Below are positions 54,372 to 62,160 of a stretch of DNA of 64,000 nucleotides, in pieces. This DNA comes from JAGNRR01 sp964409905. GTDB lineage: Bacteria; Bacteroidota; Bacteroidia; Chitinophagales; Chitinophagaceae. Where the stretch lies: assembly GCA_964409905.1 (NCBI GenBank), contig CAYPET010000007.1, positions 1-64,000 of the forward strand, read 5' to 3'. Position numbers and translations under genes: made by a program. The notes beneath the pieces were generated by a model. It saw only the letters and a program-made list of their open reading frames with translations, did no database searches and was not told the DNA's origin. Position 1 is the first letter of the stretch. Each line of letters opens with the position of its first letter.

Positions 54372-54379
54372 CAAAGGTA
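54372..54379 (-). promoter_or_regulatory. -7 element of fusA
   Basis: On the minus strand TACCTTTG lies 21 bases before the ATG at 54350. No -33 TTG is seen at 19-21 bases upstream. Confidence 0.4.
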
Positions 54380-54508
54380 TGATAATCTTTGCTTATATAA
54401 AAAAAATGGGGTGTTAAGGCTGTTACAAGTTAGCATTTGCTAAAAACGATGCATAATAAATTTTTAACTGACATTTATTTAAGGGTTTGCCGCAGAATGC
54501 CTTTTTTG

Positions 54509-55102
54509 CTATTGCCGTAGGTTTTGAAGTTCTTGTGTACTCCAAACATATATATCCTGAATGAACTGATGATAATGCACTCTAAGTTCTTCGGAGTTGT
54601 TGAACAGAGCAAAAAGTATTTCATCGTCATTACCTAGTCTTGGATAGCGTTTCACAATGCCTATTATTGCTTTTTCTATTCCTTCTCTGCTATGATAATG
54701 ATACAACCAGTTATATCGAATCATATAACCAAAGTATGTTTTCATTTCTTCTGTCATTACCTCCGTGGCATTTTCCAATGTATTTAGTGTACGTTCGGTA
54801 AAAGTCTTAAGTGCTTCAATATTGGAAAAAAAAGTCTTGTCATTTGCCAGGAAATGATCAAAGAAAATATCAATAAAGATTCCGGCATATTTCACCCCGT
54901 TTGTTCGTAGTATTTTATTTGCAGCACGGATACTCGGGTGCTTGTTTGTAAACGTATCAATATGACGATGATACTGCAAACCCTTTTGAATCATTATTGG
55001 ATATTGTAGATATTGCTTTTCTTTTACAAAATCTCCTAAAATATTGACAATCAATATATTGTAATTATCTCCAGATAGTATTGCATGTCCTAAATAATTC
55101 AT
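54509..55102 (-). CDS. ACP phosphodiesterase-like protein
   Basis: 197 aa. NYLGHAILSGDNYNI, NILGDFVKEKQYLQYP, RHIDTFTNKHPSIRAANK and KYAGIFIDIFFDHFLAND match the AcpH family, with conserved His and Asp in RHIDTF and DHFLA. E. coli AcpH removes phosphopantetheine from acyl carrier protein. A homologue in Bacteroidota may have the same or a related role in ACP recycling. It starts 3 bases after the cupin protein, so both share a transcript. Confidence 0.82.
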   Translation of the reverse strand: MNYLGHAILSGDNYNILIVNILGDFVKEKQYLQYPIMIQKGLQYHRHIDTFTNKHPSIRAANKILRTNGVKYAGIFIDIFFDHFLANDKTFFSNIEALKTFTERTLNTLENATEVMTEEMKTYFGYMIRYNWLYHYHSREGIEKAIIGIVKRYPRLGNDDEILFALFNNSEELRVHYHQFIQDIYVWSTQELQNLRQ

Positions 55103-55105
55103 ATC

Positions 55106-55831
55106 TTACTCGAGGATAATAATATCCGAACCATCATAAAATGGACTTTGAATAGACAATACCTTTAAATTTGACTTACCACTATTGATTATTTTGTGTG
55201 GTGTTCCTTTAGTTACAAAAACCAACTCATTTTTTTTCAATTTAATCGTTTTGTAGCCCAATAGCACCATGCCTTCGCCTTCTATTAATAGTATATGTTC
55301 TGAATGTTCTTTATGGAAATGCATTTTTGTTTCTGTCGGAATACTCAATAAAAACGAAGCCGTGTTTTCATCATAGGCCAATCGTACCGTGCCATAGATA
55401 TTGTCCTGCTGCACTAAACCTTTAGGAGCTTCTGTTATTGTTGCGTTCTTTTCTGCAGAAAACGCTTTTTTTTCTACCTCATTCGGATTTGACAATAAAG
55501 AATCGGTTCTTAAGATTTTAGGAGCAGTGGAGCCCATTTTGCCTTCTTCGGCTAATTGCTTTTTTGCAGGGCCTTCTTCACGCTTTTTCTCTGAGGCTGA
55601 TTTGTCCAAGTTTTCACTGGCCATTCTTGCTGAGTCTGCTTTAATTTGATTTCGCATTTTGTCAAGGTCAAGAAGTGGAGTAGGAGGTTTGTTCTCATTT
55701 TCGTTTTCTGCCTGTTCATTTGTTAGGTTCACTACGATAGTATCTATTCTGGTAGCCTGTCCCCAAATGGTATTGGTTTTAAAAACCGCAACCGCTGCAA
55801 TAAAACTTACAAAAAAAATTCTGAATGACAT
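55106..55831 (-). CDS. Exported protein with charged linker and C-terminal cupin domain
   Basis: 241 aa from ATG 55831 (an upstream TTG would add 20 residues). N-terminal signal-like helix (IFFVSFIAAVAVFKTNTIWG), a long charged, coiled-coil-like stretch (KPPTPLLDLDKMRNQIKA ... SEKKREEGPAKKQLAE, about 30-110) and a C-terminal cupin (KMHFHKEHSEHILLIEGEG, GTPHKIINSGKSNLKVLSI, about 160-240) with metal-binding His/Glu positions HxH-x4-E-like. Cupins of this size bind small ligands or metals; the function is not recognised. TATTTTTG lies 4 bases upstream. It is cotranscribed with acpH. Confidence 0.75.
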   Translation of the reverse strand: MSFRIFFVSFIAAVAVFKTNTIWGQATRIDTIVVNLTNEQAENENENKPPTPLLDLDKMRNQIKADSARMASENLDKSASEKKREEGPAKKQLAEEGKMGSTAPKILRTDSLLSNPNEVEKKAFSAEKNATITEAPKGLVQQDNIYGTVRLAYDENTASFLLSIPTETKMHFHKEHSEHILLIEGEGMVLLGYKTIKLKKNELVFVTKGTPHKIINSGKSNLKVLSIQSPFYDGSDIIILE

Positions 55832-55956
55832 AAAGCAAAAATAGGCAGATTGATCATTAGAGTTGTGTAATGATATATTAATACTGGCCAATATTATTTA
55901 CTTAAATTGTCACAGAATTTTTTTTTAAAAAAATAAAAATACCTGTGCTTTTTTTT

Positions 55957-55987
55957 TTGAAAATTATTTTTGAATCCTTTACATTTG
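55957..55987 (+). promoter_or_regulatory. Promoter of the tRNA cluster
   Basis: TTG (55957-55959), a 20-base spacer and TACATTTG (55980-55987) match the -33/-7 consensus exactly, about 40 bases before tRNA-Thr(TGT). Confidence 0.74.
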
Positions 55988-56027
55988 CACTCGCTCTTTT
56001 TTAGACAGGAACATATAAAATTTAAAA

Positions 56028-56100
56028 GCCGCTTTAGCTCAGTTGGTAGAGCCACTGATTTGTAATCAGTAGGTCGTTGGTTCGAGTCCGACAAGCGGCT
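56028..56100 (+). tRNA. tRNA-Thr(TGT)
   Basis: 73 bases, CCA not encoded. Acceptor GCCGCTT/AAGCGGC; anticodon arm ACTGA-TTTGTAA-TCAGT with anticodon TGT (56061-56063); T arm and loop TTCGAGT are normal. First of four tRNAs in the cluster. Confidence 0.96.
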
Positions 56101-56138
56101 CTTTTGTTTTTTATGAAATTCTCATTAGAAACAAGGAT

Positions 56139-56221
56139 GGGTAGTTGCCCGAGTGGCTAAAGGGGGCAGACTGTAAATCTGCTGGCTTCGGCCTACGGTG
56201 GTTCGAATCCACCACTGCCCA
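56139..56221 (+). tRNA. tRNA-Tyr(GTA)
   Basis: 83 bases with the long variable arm of bacterial tRNA-Tyr (GGCTTCGGCC). Acceptor GGGTAGT/ACTGCCC with one G-T pair; anticodon arm GCAGA-CTGTAAA-TCTGC, anticodon GTA (56173-56175). CCA not encoded. Confidence 0.96.
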
Positions 56222-56247
56222 CTATTTTTGGCCTAATCATAGAGCTT

Positions 56248-56319
<72 letters not shown>

Positions 56320-56331
56320 CAGAAAGAAAAC

Positions 56332-56361
56332 GCTGATAGGCTTGCTGTCAGCTTTTTTTTT
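56332..56361 (+). terminator. Terminator-like hairpin inside the tRNA region
   Basis: GCTGATAG (56332-56339) and CTGTCAGC form an 8-bp stem with one G-T pair, followed by a T run of nine. It lies between tRNA-Gly and the decayed tRNA copy, so the following tRNA-Thr(GGT) may be transcribed separately or by read-through. Confidence 0.72.
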
Positions 56362-56391
56362 GCCCCTTACTTGAGGGGTTCAAAAAACATT

Positions 56392-56455
56392 GCCACCGTA
56401 GCTCAGGAGTAGTGTATCACGTCTTCAGCGTGAGAAGAGGTCTGAGTCGGTATTG
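56392..56455 (+). pseudogene. Degenerate tRNA copy with deleted T arm
   Basis: Begins GCCACCGTAGCTCAGG-AGTAG, identical in its first 16 bases to the intact tRNA-Thr(GGT) at 56494, and shares AAGAGGTC and TGAGT with it. Aligned to that gene, the stretch TCAATTCTCAT of the T loop/stem is missing and the anticodon arm (TCACG-TCTTCAG-CGTGA) differs; the anticodon position reads TTC. It cannot fold a T arm, so it is a fossil tandem copy. Confidence 0.72.
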
Positions 56456-56493
56456 ATATAATAAGTATTATGTTGTATTGCATAATATTTTTT

Positions 56494-56565
<72 letters not shown>

Positions 56566-56570
56566 CAGTA

Positions 56571-56600
56571 AAGGCTATCCAATAGGGTAGCCTTTTTTTT
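56571..56600 (+). terminator. Terminator after tRNA-Thr(GGT)
   Basis: AAGGCTATCC (56571-56580), a 4-base loop (AATA) and GGGTAGCCTT form a 10-bp stem with one T-G pair, followed by a T run of eight. Confidence 0.85.
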
Positions 56601-56838
56601 ATCTTTCTAGGCTTCATACAAGCCTCTCCCACTATAAGGCAGGATAAACTGGCCTCAGCGGTAGAGTGCCATTCCTTTAGGTGAAAAGAGTTCATCACGC
56701 CAAGACGTAATCATCGACTAGGTAAAAATCAGTCAAGTATCGTTTTGTAGTATTATACCTCCCTTTTTTTGACCCTTCCTTTAAGCTCATTATAATCGCG
56801 GTCAATCCTATTCTTTATTTACTTTTGAGCCTTCTGAT
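56601..56838. other. Non-coding stretch with a decayed tRNA-like segment
   Basis: About 240 bases with no gene. It holds a 6-bp hairpin (AGGCTT/AAGCCT, 56609-56625) and, at 56651-56702, a segment with the tRNA D-arm pattern CTCAGCGGTAGAG and ATTCCTTTAGG followed by AAGAGTTCATCACGCC, which aligns loosely to the middle of the intact tRNA-Thr(GGT). No full cloverleaf can be folded. The remainder has no pattern I recognise; a promoter for the next gene is not obvious. Confidence 0.5.
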
Positions 56839-58755
56839 ATGAACATTACACGGCAAATCGGTATACTCATCATGGCCCTTGCTTTGCCGACTTTTCATGC
56901 CGCTGCACAGCCCAATATAGACGACTGCGAAAAACTAGTAAAAAAGAAAAAAATCGAAAAGGCTATCAATTGTTTCGAATCAAAACTGCCTGCCGATACG
57001 AATAATATACAAATCCTTTGCCGACTCTGCGAGTTGCATTACGAGCAAAAAAACTTGCCACTTAGCAAAAGCTACGCCAAGCGCGCCATCATTGCCAATG
57101 CCAATGCAGCATTTCATCCAATATACTACATTGCCCAAAAAATGTCCTTTCGGCGCAATAATGAAACGGCGGTTTACCTGCTCGATTTGCTCGGCAACAA
57201 CATCAGCGACCCTGCCAAAAAACAAAGACTCGGTAGCCTAAAGGCAAGCTACCTTCTGCAAAAATATGAGCTTAATGAGCCGCGCTACAACGTCATATTG
57301 GACAATCTGGGCGATAGCATCAATAGTGCCGAGTCTGAGTATATGCCAAGCTTATCGCTCGATGGCAACACCCTGGTCTTTACACGCAGGGTAGGGGGCG
57401 CCAACGAAGATTTTTTCATAGCCGAAAAAGATACTAACGGAATTTGGGGTGCGGCCAAAAATATTGGCTACCCTCCTAACACGAGCTTCCCGGATGGTGC
57501 AGCAAAAATCAGTGCCGATGGCAACTATTTGTTTTTCACCCGATGCGATATGCGCAGCCCCAACGGTATCGAAAGAGGTGGTTGTGATTTGGTTTTTTGC
57601 TATCGCAATGGCATGCAGGATGGGCAAATTATCTGGAGTGCGCCACAGTATTTTGCTTTTACCATTAATACTACTGCCTACGAAGGGCAACCTTGCTTGA
57701 GCAGTGACAATCGAGATTTATATTTCGTTAGTGATAGAGAAGGTGGTTTTGGTGGAAAAGATATCTATGTTTCACATTTTCGGGATAACCTATGGTCTAT
57801 ACCCGAAAATCTTGGCCCAATGATCAATACAGAAAAGGATGAAACCACGCCATTTATTCATACGGATAATGAAACACTTTATTTTGCCAGTAATGGTCAC
57901 CCAAGCCTGGGTGATGCAGACTTGTTTGTAAGCAGAAAGGAAGATGGTAATAGTTGGAAAAAAGCGATTAATCTGGGATCTCCAATAAATACAGTAAATA
58001 CAGATGGGGGTGTTATTGTAAATGCCAGAGGGACGATGGGTTATGTAGGTACGGAACGACCGGGATCCAGAGGTCAACTGGATATATATAGCTTTGAGCT
58101 GTATGAAGGCATTAAACCAATCCCCACATTATGTGTAAAAGGTAAGTTGATGGATAAAAAAACAAGGCAACTAGTAAAAAATGAAAAAATTACATTTTAT
58201 ACCAAGAATATTGCAACAACCCTAAATACCTTCCGCTCGAATAAAGGTGATGCCAGCTATACGCAAGCCTTGCATATCGGGAAGGAGTATTTGATGGAAG
58301 TGATGGTTGATGGTTACAGACCATTCTATAAACATTGGGACCTCAGACAGGATACTTTTCCTGATAATATTATAAAGGACATACGCCTTAAAAAACCTGG
58401 TATAGTTGATACCATTGGTACATTTTGTCTTGACCTGGACACTAATAATGTCCTTACAGATGAGTCAATTCAATTATTAGAAAATTTGAAAAAGGATTGT
58501 AAGGACTGGTACGATGATTCGGCTTACGTAAAAATTTATATCAACATAAACTATTATTATGGCGATTCTGACTCGGATGCCACTGCACATCAAGGTTTTA
58601 GAGAGCGATTGATAGTGGCAAACAACATCCGACAGTTATTTGCTGCACAACAAGTTCCAAAAGCAAACTTGATTGTGCAAACAAAGCCCTATTTGTGGCG
58701 AGATGAATCAATATCAAAAGACTTTATTGAGCTATTCGTCGTTGAGTTTTATTAA
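56839..58755 (+). CDS. PorE-like envelope protein: TPR, PD40 propeller, CRD, degenerate OmpA-like domain
   Basis: 638 aa. Signal peptide (1-23), TPR-like helices (about 25-135), PD40/WD40-like propeller (about 165-415; repeats such as AESEYMPSLSLDGNTLVF and YEGQPCLSSDNRDLYFVSD), a carboxypeptidase-regulatory-like domain (about 430-500) and a C-terminal domain (about 515-638) in the position and size of OmpA_C. This order is that of PorE, the T9SS component thought to tie the machine to peptidoglycan. The OmpA-type binding signature (GHTDxxG and NxxLSxxR) is not recognisable. The first 900 bases look more GC-rich than neighbours. It follows the tRNA fossils, with no obvious operon. Confidence 0.78.
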   Translation: MNITRQIGILIMALALPTFHAAAQPNIDDCEKLVKKKKIEKAINCFESKLPADTNNIQILCRLCELHYEQKNLPLSKSYAKRAIIANANAAFHPIYYIAQKMSFRRNNETAVYLLDLLGNNISDPAKKQRLGSLKASYLLQKYELNEPRYNVILDNLGDSINSAESEYMPSLSLDGNTLVFTRRVGGANEDFFIAEKDTNGIWGAAKNIGYPPNTSFPDGAAKISADGNYLFFTRCDMRSPNGIERGGCDLVFCYRNGMQDGQIIWSAPQYFAFTINTTAYEGQPCLSSDNRDLYFVSDREGGFGGKDIYVSHFRDNLWSIPENLGPMINTEKDETTPFIHTDNETLYFASNGHPSLGDADLFVSRKEDGNSWKKAINLGSPINTVNTDGGVIVNARGTMGYVGTERPGSRGQLDIYSFELYEGIKPIPTLCVKGKLMDKKTRQLVKNEKITFYTKNIATTLNTFRSNKGDASYTQALHIGKEYLMEVMVDGYRPFYKHWDLRQDTFPDNIIKDIRLKKPGIVDTIGTFCLDLDTNNVLTDESIQLLENLKKDCKDWYDDSAYVKIYININYYYGDSDSDATAHQGFRERLIVANNIRQLFAAQQVPKANLIVQTKPYLWRDESISKDFIELFVVEFY

Positions 58756-58801
58756 AACCTTACCATTTGGATATGACTCACAGGACTAACTTTGCAGACT
58801 G

Positions 58802-59299
58802 ATGTATACAATTATTGCCGGAACCAATCGACCAGACAGTAATACCATGCGCGTAGCTGCCGAATACCAGCGATTTTTAGCAGATGAAGGTGTGGATAGT
58901 CAAATATTCTCCTTAAGCGAATTAAATTCCTTTCAACGAGATGATGCATTTATCGCACTGGAACAACGATACTTGAATCATGCAGAGAAATTCATATTTA
59001 TTGTGCCAGAATACAACGGCGTATTTCCGGGTATTTTTAAATTAATGATTGACCTCAGTGATATTAAAAGCATCTGGTATGGCAAAAAAGTTGCGCTCAC
59101 AGGTGTTGCAACAGGCCGTTCAGGAAACCTGAGAGGCCTTGACACCTTGACAAATGTTTGTCATTACATAAAACTTCAGGTATTACCCAACAAATTGCCT
59201 TTATCTTCTATCAGTCAGGAATTGTCAGATGATAGGTTTCAAATTGAAAACACCATTAATGCGGTAAAACAACAAATAAAAGAGTTTATAGTTTACTAA
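58802..59299 (+). CDS. NADPH-dependent FMN reductase-like flavoprotein
   Basis: 165 aa with flavodoxin-like fold. The phosphate-binding start TIIAGTNRPDSNTMRVA and FIFIVPEYNGVFPGIFKLMID (EYNG) are the hallmarks of the SsuE/ArsH-type reductase family that reduces FMN or quinones. TAACTTTG lies 7 bases before the ATG. The metallophosphoesterase follows 5 bases later, suggesting one transcript. Confidence 0.85.
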   Translation: MYTIIAGTNRPDSNTMRVAAEYQRFLADEGVDSQIFSLSELNSFQRDDAFIALEQRYLNHAEKFIFIVPEYNGVFPGIFKLMIDLSDIKSIWYGKKVALTGVATGRSGNLRGLDTLTNVCHYIKLQVLPNKLPLSSISQELSDDRFQIENTINAVKQQIKEFIVY

Positions 59300-59304
59300 A
59301 CCAC

Positions 59305-60555
59305 ATGCGCAATTTACCTTTTTTAAGAATATTCATTTTTGTAGGGCTAGTTATTCTGGTAGAATACTATGCCTACACCTCACTAAAAACAAGTGCAAAG
59401 CAATTGGGCGGCAATCTCAAATATGCCATTTTGGGGTTGTATATTTTGTTTACTATTTTGTGGGTCATCATTTTTCTTTCCTTCCCTGCAATGCGAAGGG
59501 CTGATATCGCCCGTCCACTAATGAACCTTGGGATGGTTTTCTTCATGGCCTTTTTTGTGCTAAAACTGACTCTTGCTTCTTTTCTTTTGATTGATGATGC
59601 CCGTCGCTTGATATTTTGGGTTTCCAGTAATTTTTATACTTCGCGAAACACGCCAGCCATAGTAGAAAATGGAATGTCCCGCTCCGACTTTTTACGTCAA
59701 GCCGGTCTAATTGTAGGTAGTGCCATGTTTGGGATGTTTTTTTATGGGATGCGCAATAGACACCGGTATGACCTTCATAAGATGCGAATAAATTTTCCGA
59801 ATCTGCCTAAATCTTTTGATGGATTAAAGGTTATTCAGATTTCCGATATTCATAGTGGTAGCTTTACTGACAAGGCTGGGGTGCAACGTGGCGTTGATTT
59901 AATCAATGCTCAGCAAGCTGATCTAGTTCTTTTTACAGGAGATTTGGTTAACAACAAATCCAGCGAGATGTATGGGTTTATTGATATTTTCAAACAAATA
60001 AGGGCTAAGTATGGCGTGTATTCCATAATGGGAAATCATGATTATGGTGATTACAATAACTGGTCTTCAGATGGTGAAAAAAATGAAAATTTAGAGGAAC
60101 TAAAAAGGATACATAAAGCCTGTGGATGGCAATTGCTGTTGGACCAAAACGTTCGTATTGAAAAAGATGGTGAATCAATAGGGTTAATTGGTGTAGAAAA
60201 TATAAGCGCTTCTTTTAGAAGTTATGGAAGCCTGCAAAAAGCCTATCAGGGTATAGAAAAAGAGCCTTTTAAAATTCTGATGAGTCATGACCCGTCTCAT
60301 TGGAACAAAGAAGTAACTACTCAGTTTCGAGATATTGATCTTACCCTTAGCGGGCATACTCATGGTTTTCAATTTGGGATAGAGATTCCCGGATTTAAAT
60401 GGAGTCCGGCCAAATTTATTTACAAACAATGGGCTGGTCTATACCAAGAAGGTCAGCAGTTTATTTACGTCAATAGGGGGTTTGGATTTTTGGGGTATCC
60501 CGGCAGAATTGGGATTTTGCCAGAGATTACAATGCTCGAACTAAAGGCAGCGTAA
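59305..60555 (+). CDS. Membrane-anchored metallophosphoesterase
   Basis: 416 aa. Four membrane segments in the first 150 residues, then a calcineurin-like domain with QISDIHSGSF (DxH), FTGDLVNN (GD), MGNHDYGDYN (GNHD), MSHDPSHWN and LSGHTHGFQ, the five metal-binding motifs. The type matches YkuE/YaeI-like membrane phosphodiesterases (UDP-diacylglucosamine-type or other lipid phosphates are possible). It follows the FMN reductase by 5 bases and ends 12 bases before the convergent ribE. Confidence 0.88.
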   Translation: MRNLPFLRIFIFVGLVILVEYYAYTSLKTSAKQLGGNLKYAILGLYILFTILWVIIFLSFPAMRRADIARPLMNLGMVFFMAFFVLKLTLASFLLIDDARRLIFWVSSNFYTSRNTPAIVENGMSRSDFLRQAGLIVGSAMFGMFFYGMRNRHRYDLHKMRINFPNLPKSFDGLKVIQISDIHSGSFTDKAGVQRGVDLINAQQADLVLFTGDLVNNKSSEMYGFIDIFKQIRAKYGVYSIMGNHDYGDYNNWSSDGEKNENLEELKRIHKACGWQLLLDQNVRIEKDGESIGLIGVENISASFRSYGSLQKAYQGIEKEPFKILMSHDPSHWNKEVTTQFRDIDLTLSGHTHGFQFGIEIPGFKWSPAKFIYKQWAGLYQEGQQFIYVNRGFGFLGYPGRIGILPEITMLELKAA

Positions 60556-60567
60556 TAAAAATTGGTG

Positions 60568-61158
60568 TTATTTAGCCAAGCTTAAATGCCGTTGAAAATA
60601 TTTACCAAGAATATCAAATTCCAGATTTACCGCATCTCCGACTACCAGATTTTTAAAATTGGTATGTTGATAGGTGTATGGGATAATGGTGACGTCAAAG
60701 GTGTTTTCTGTAACATGATAACAGGTTAAACTGACACCATTAACCACGATTGAACCTTTTTCAACAATCAGGGCAGCAAAAGCAGTGTCAAATAAAAATG
60801 TATACGTCCGGTTATCTTGATCCTCGCTGATTTTTATGCATTTACCAACGGTGTCTACATGTCCTTGAACAATGTGGCCATCCAGCCGGGCATTCATTTT
60901 CATGCCTCTTTCCAAGTTTATCTGTTCATTTACTTGCCAGCTACCAATAGTTGTTTTATCAATTGTTTCTTGTACAGCACAAACGGTAAAAGTGGTATCA
61001 TTACAGGCAGTTACAGTCAGACAAATGCCATTATTGGCTATAGATTGGTCGACCTTTAATTCTGCAGCAATCTCACTTGAAACTGTTAGAATAACTTGGC
61101 CCTGATGCTGCTGAATGTCTTGGACAAATCCTACTTTTTCAATAATTCCTGTAAACAT
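60568..61158 (-). CDS. ribE: Riboflavin synthase, alpha subunit
   Basis: 196 aa; joins two 6,7-dimethyl-8-ribityllumazine molecules to make riboflavin. Two lumazine-binding repeats are present: MFTGIIEKVGFVQDIQ with NGICLTVTACND (first) and DGHIVQGHVDTVGKCI with VNGVSLTCYHV (second). The upstream lipoprotein gene ends 1 base before its start, so it is probably cotranscribed with it. Confidence 0.95.
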   Translation of the reverse strand: MFTGIIEKVGFVQDIQQHQGQVILTVSSEIAAELKVDQSIANNGICLTVTACNDTTFTVCAVQETIDKTTIGSWQVNEQINLERGMKMNARLDGHIVQGHVDTVGKCIKISEDQDNRTYTFLFDTAFAALIVEKGSIVVNGVSLTCYHVTENTFDVTIIPYTYQHTNFKNLVVGDAVNLEFDILGKYFQRHLSLAK

Positions 61159-61159
61159 G

Positions 61160-61690
61160 CTATTGTTTGATAAAAAGCGCTTTATGGTTTGATATTCCAG
61201 TGTCGCTGTGTATTGTATAGTTTAATGTGAATGTGGTAGTATCTGTAATGCTAGACTTTATTCCGGTACCAATAATGGTATCAGTATTGCGGCAAAACAA
61301 TTGACCATTACCGGCAATACTATCAATAATTAAGGTTAAGAATCTATCAGCTGTGATATTGATTTCATAACCACATTTGCCACTTAATTTTAGCCCGACA
61401 GTATCTATCTTTTGCAAGGTGACATAAGTGCTATCAAAACTTCTTGCGGTTAAGTTATCATTCAAAACGGTGTCACGCCACAAATAATTACCCGCAAAAA
61501 CATCAGCAGGATAAAAGCAAATGGAATTATCAGGGATGCCAGGAAAATTCCAATTATAGTTGATGGCTGCCGGGTCATTGCAATACCTTGAGTCTTGCAG
61601 TCTGGGTTCTGAAATCGGAGCAGGATCTTGATAAGGCCTGCAGGATACAGCAAACAGCAATAGTATAATATAGGAAAGGTATTTTCTCAT
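61160..61690 (-). CDS. Lipoprotein with a DPxAxNY-type Cys motif, function unknown
   Basis: 176 aa. Lipobox FAVSC at residues 13-17 with a preceding hydrophobic segment, so it is a lipoprotein. The Cys region YCNDPAAINYNWNFPGIPDN followed by SICFYP resembles the DPxAxNYxxxxxxDDGSC motif frequent in secreted Bacteroidota proteins. The rest is beta-rich, with no known domain. One base separates it from ribE. A function cannot be given. Confidence 0.62.
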   Translation of the reverse strand: MRKYLSYIILLLFAVSCRPYQDPAPISEPRLQDSRYCNDPAAINYNWNFPGIPDNSICFYPADVFAGNYLWRDTVLNDNLTARSFDSTYVTLQKIDTVGLKLSGKCGYEINITADRFLTLIIDSIAGNGQLFCRNTDTIIGTGIKSSITDTTTFTLNYTIHSDTGISNHKALFIKQ

Positions 61691-61802
61691 TAATTAGGTA
61701 AAGGTAATTTTTTTAGACATGATTGGCCTTGGCAGATAGTTAAAAATTGAAAAGGCATTGAAAAGGCCTTGTTAGCGTATTATTAAAAGACAAGGTATTT
61801 TT

Positions 61803-61833
61803 TTGTCAGTAAAGAAATATCAACCTACATTTG
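61803..61833 (+). promoter_or_regulatory. Promoter of rpsU
   Basis: TTG (61803-61805), a 20-base spacer and TACATTTG (61826-61833) match the -33/-7 consensus exactly. Leader of about 28 bases. Confidence 0.78.
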
Positions 61834-61853
61834 CATTCCTCAAACTTTAAAAC

Positions 61854-61860
61854 AAAGGAG
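61854..61860 (+). promoter_or_regulatory. Strong Shine-Dalgarno site of rpsU
   Basis: AAAGGAG ends 5 bases before the ATG at 61866 and is complementary to the 16S rRNA 3' end. Almost no other gene in the window has such a site. In Bacteroidota the anti-SD is held by ribosomal proteins including bS21, and an SD on rpsU is reported for autoregulation. Confidence 0.8.
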
Positions 61861-61865
61861 AATTT

Positions 61866-62063
61866 ATGTTAATTATTGATTCAAAAGACTGTGAAAGTAT
61901 TGACCGCGCTTTAAAAAAGTATAAAAAGAAGACGGACAGAACCCAGCTAATTAAAAAGCTGAGAGCTCGTAAGCACTTCACAAAACCATCTGTACAGCGT
62001 CGTCAAGAAATCATCAAAGCGAAATATGTGCAGCAGTTGGAATCTGGCCTTTTAGATAAATAG
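61866..62063 (+). CDS. rpsU: 30S ribosomal protein bS21
   Basis: 65 aa, basic: SIDRALKKYKKKTDRTQLIK is the family pattern, followed by the Bacteroidota-type KQLRARKHFTKPSVQRRQEI-like segment (LRARKHFTKPSVQRRQEIIK). It is part of the 30S platform and helps cover the anti-Shine-Dalgarno sequence. The strong SD and promoter upstream suggest autoregulation. It precedes xerC, the order usual in the phylum, with a terminator between. Confidence 0.95.
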   Translation: MLIIDSKDCESIDRALKKYKKKTDRTQLIKKLRARKHFTKPSVQRRQEIIKAKYVQQLESGLLDK

Positions 62064-62089
62064 GCTGAACATCTCCACATGATATCTTT

Positions 62090-62119
62090 ATCCTCATCCA
62101 CAAGATGAGGATTTTTTTT
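62090..62119 (+). terminator. Terminator after rpsU
   Basis: ATCCTCATC (62090-62098), a 5-base loop and GATGAGGAT (62104-62112) form a perfect 9-bp stem, followed by eight Ts (to 62119). Confidence 0.9.
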
Positions 62120-62160
62120 ATTTAAACAGCAACTATGATATGTACCTTTAATGTCAAATA

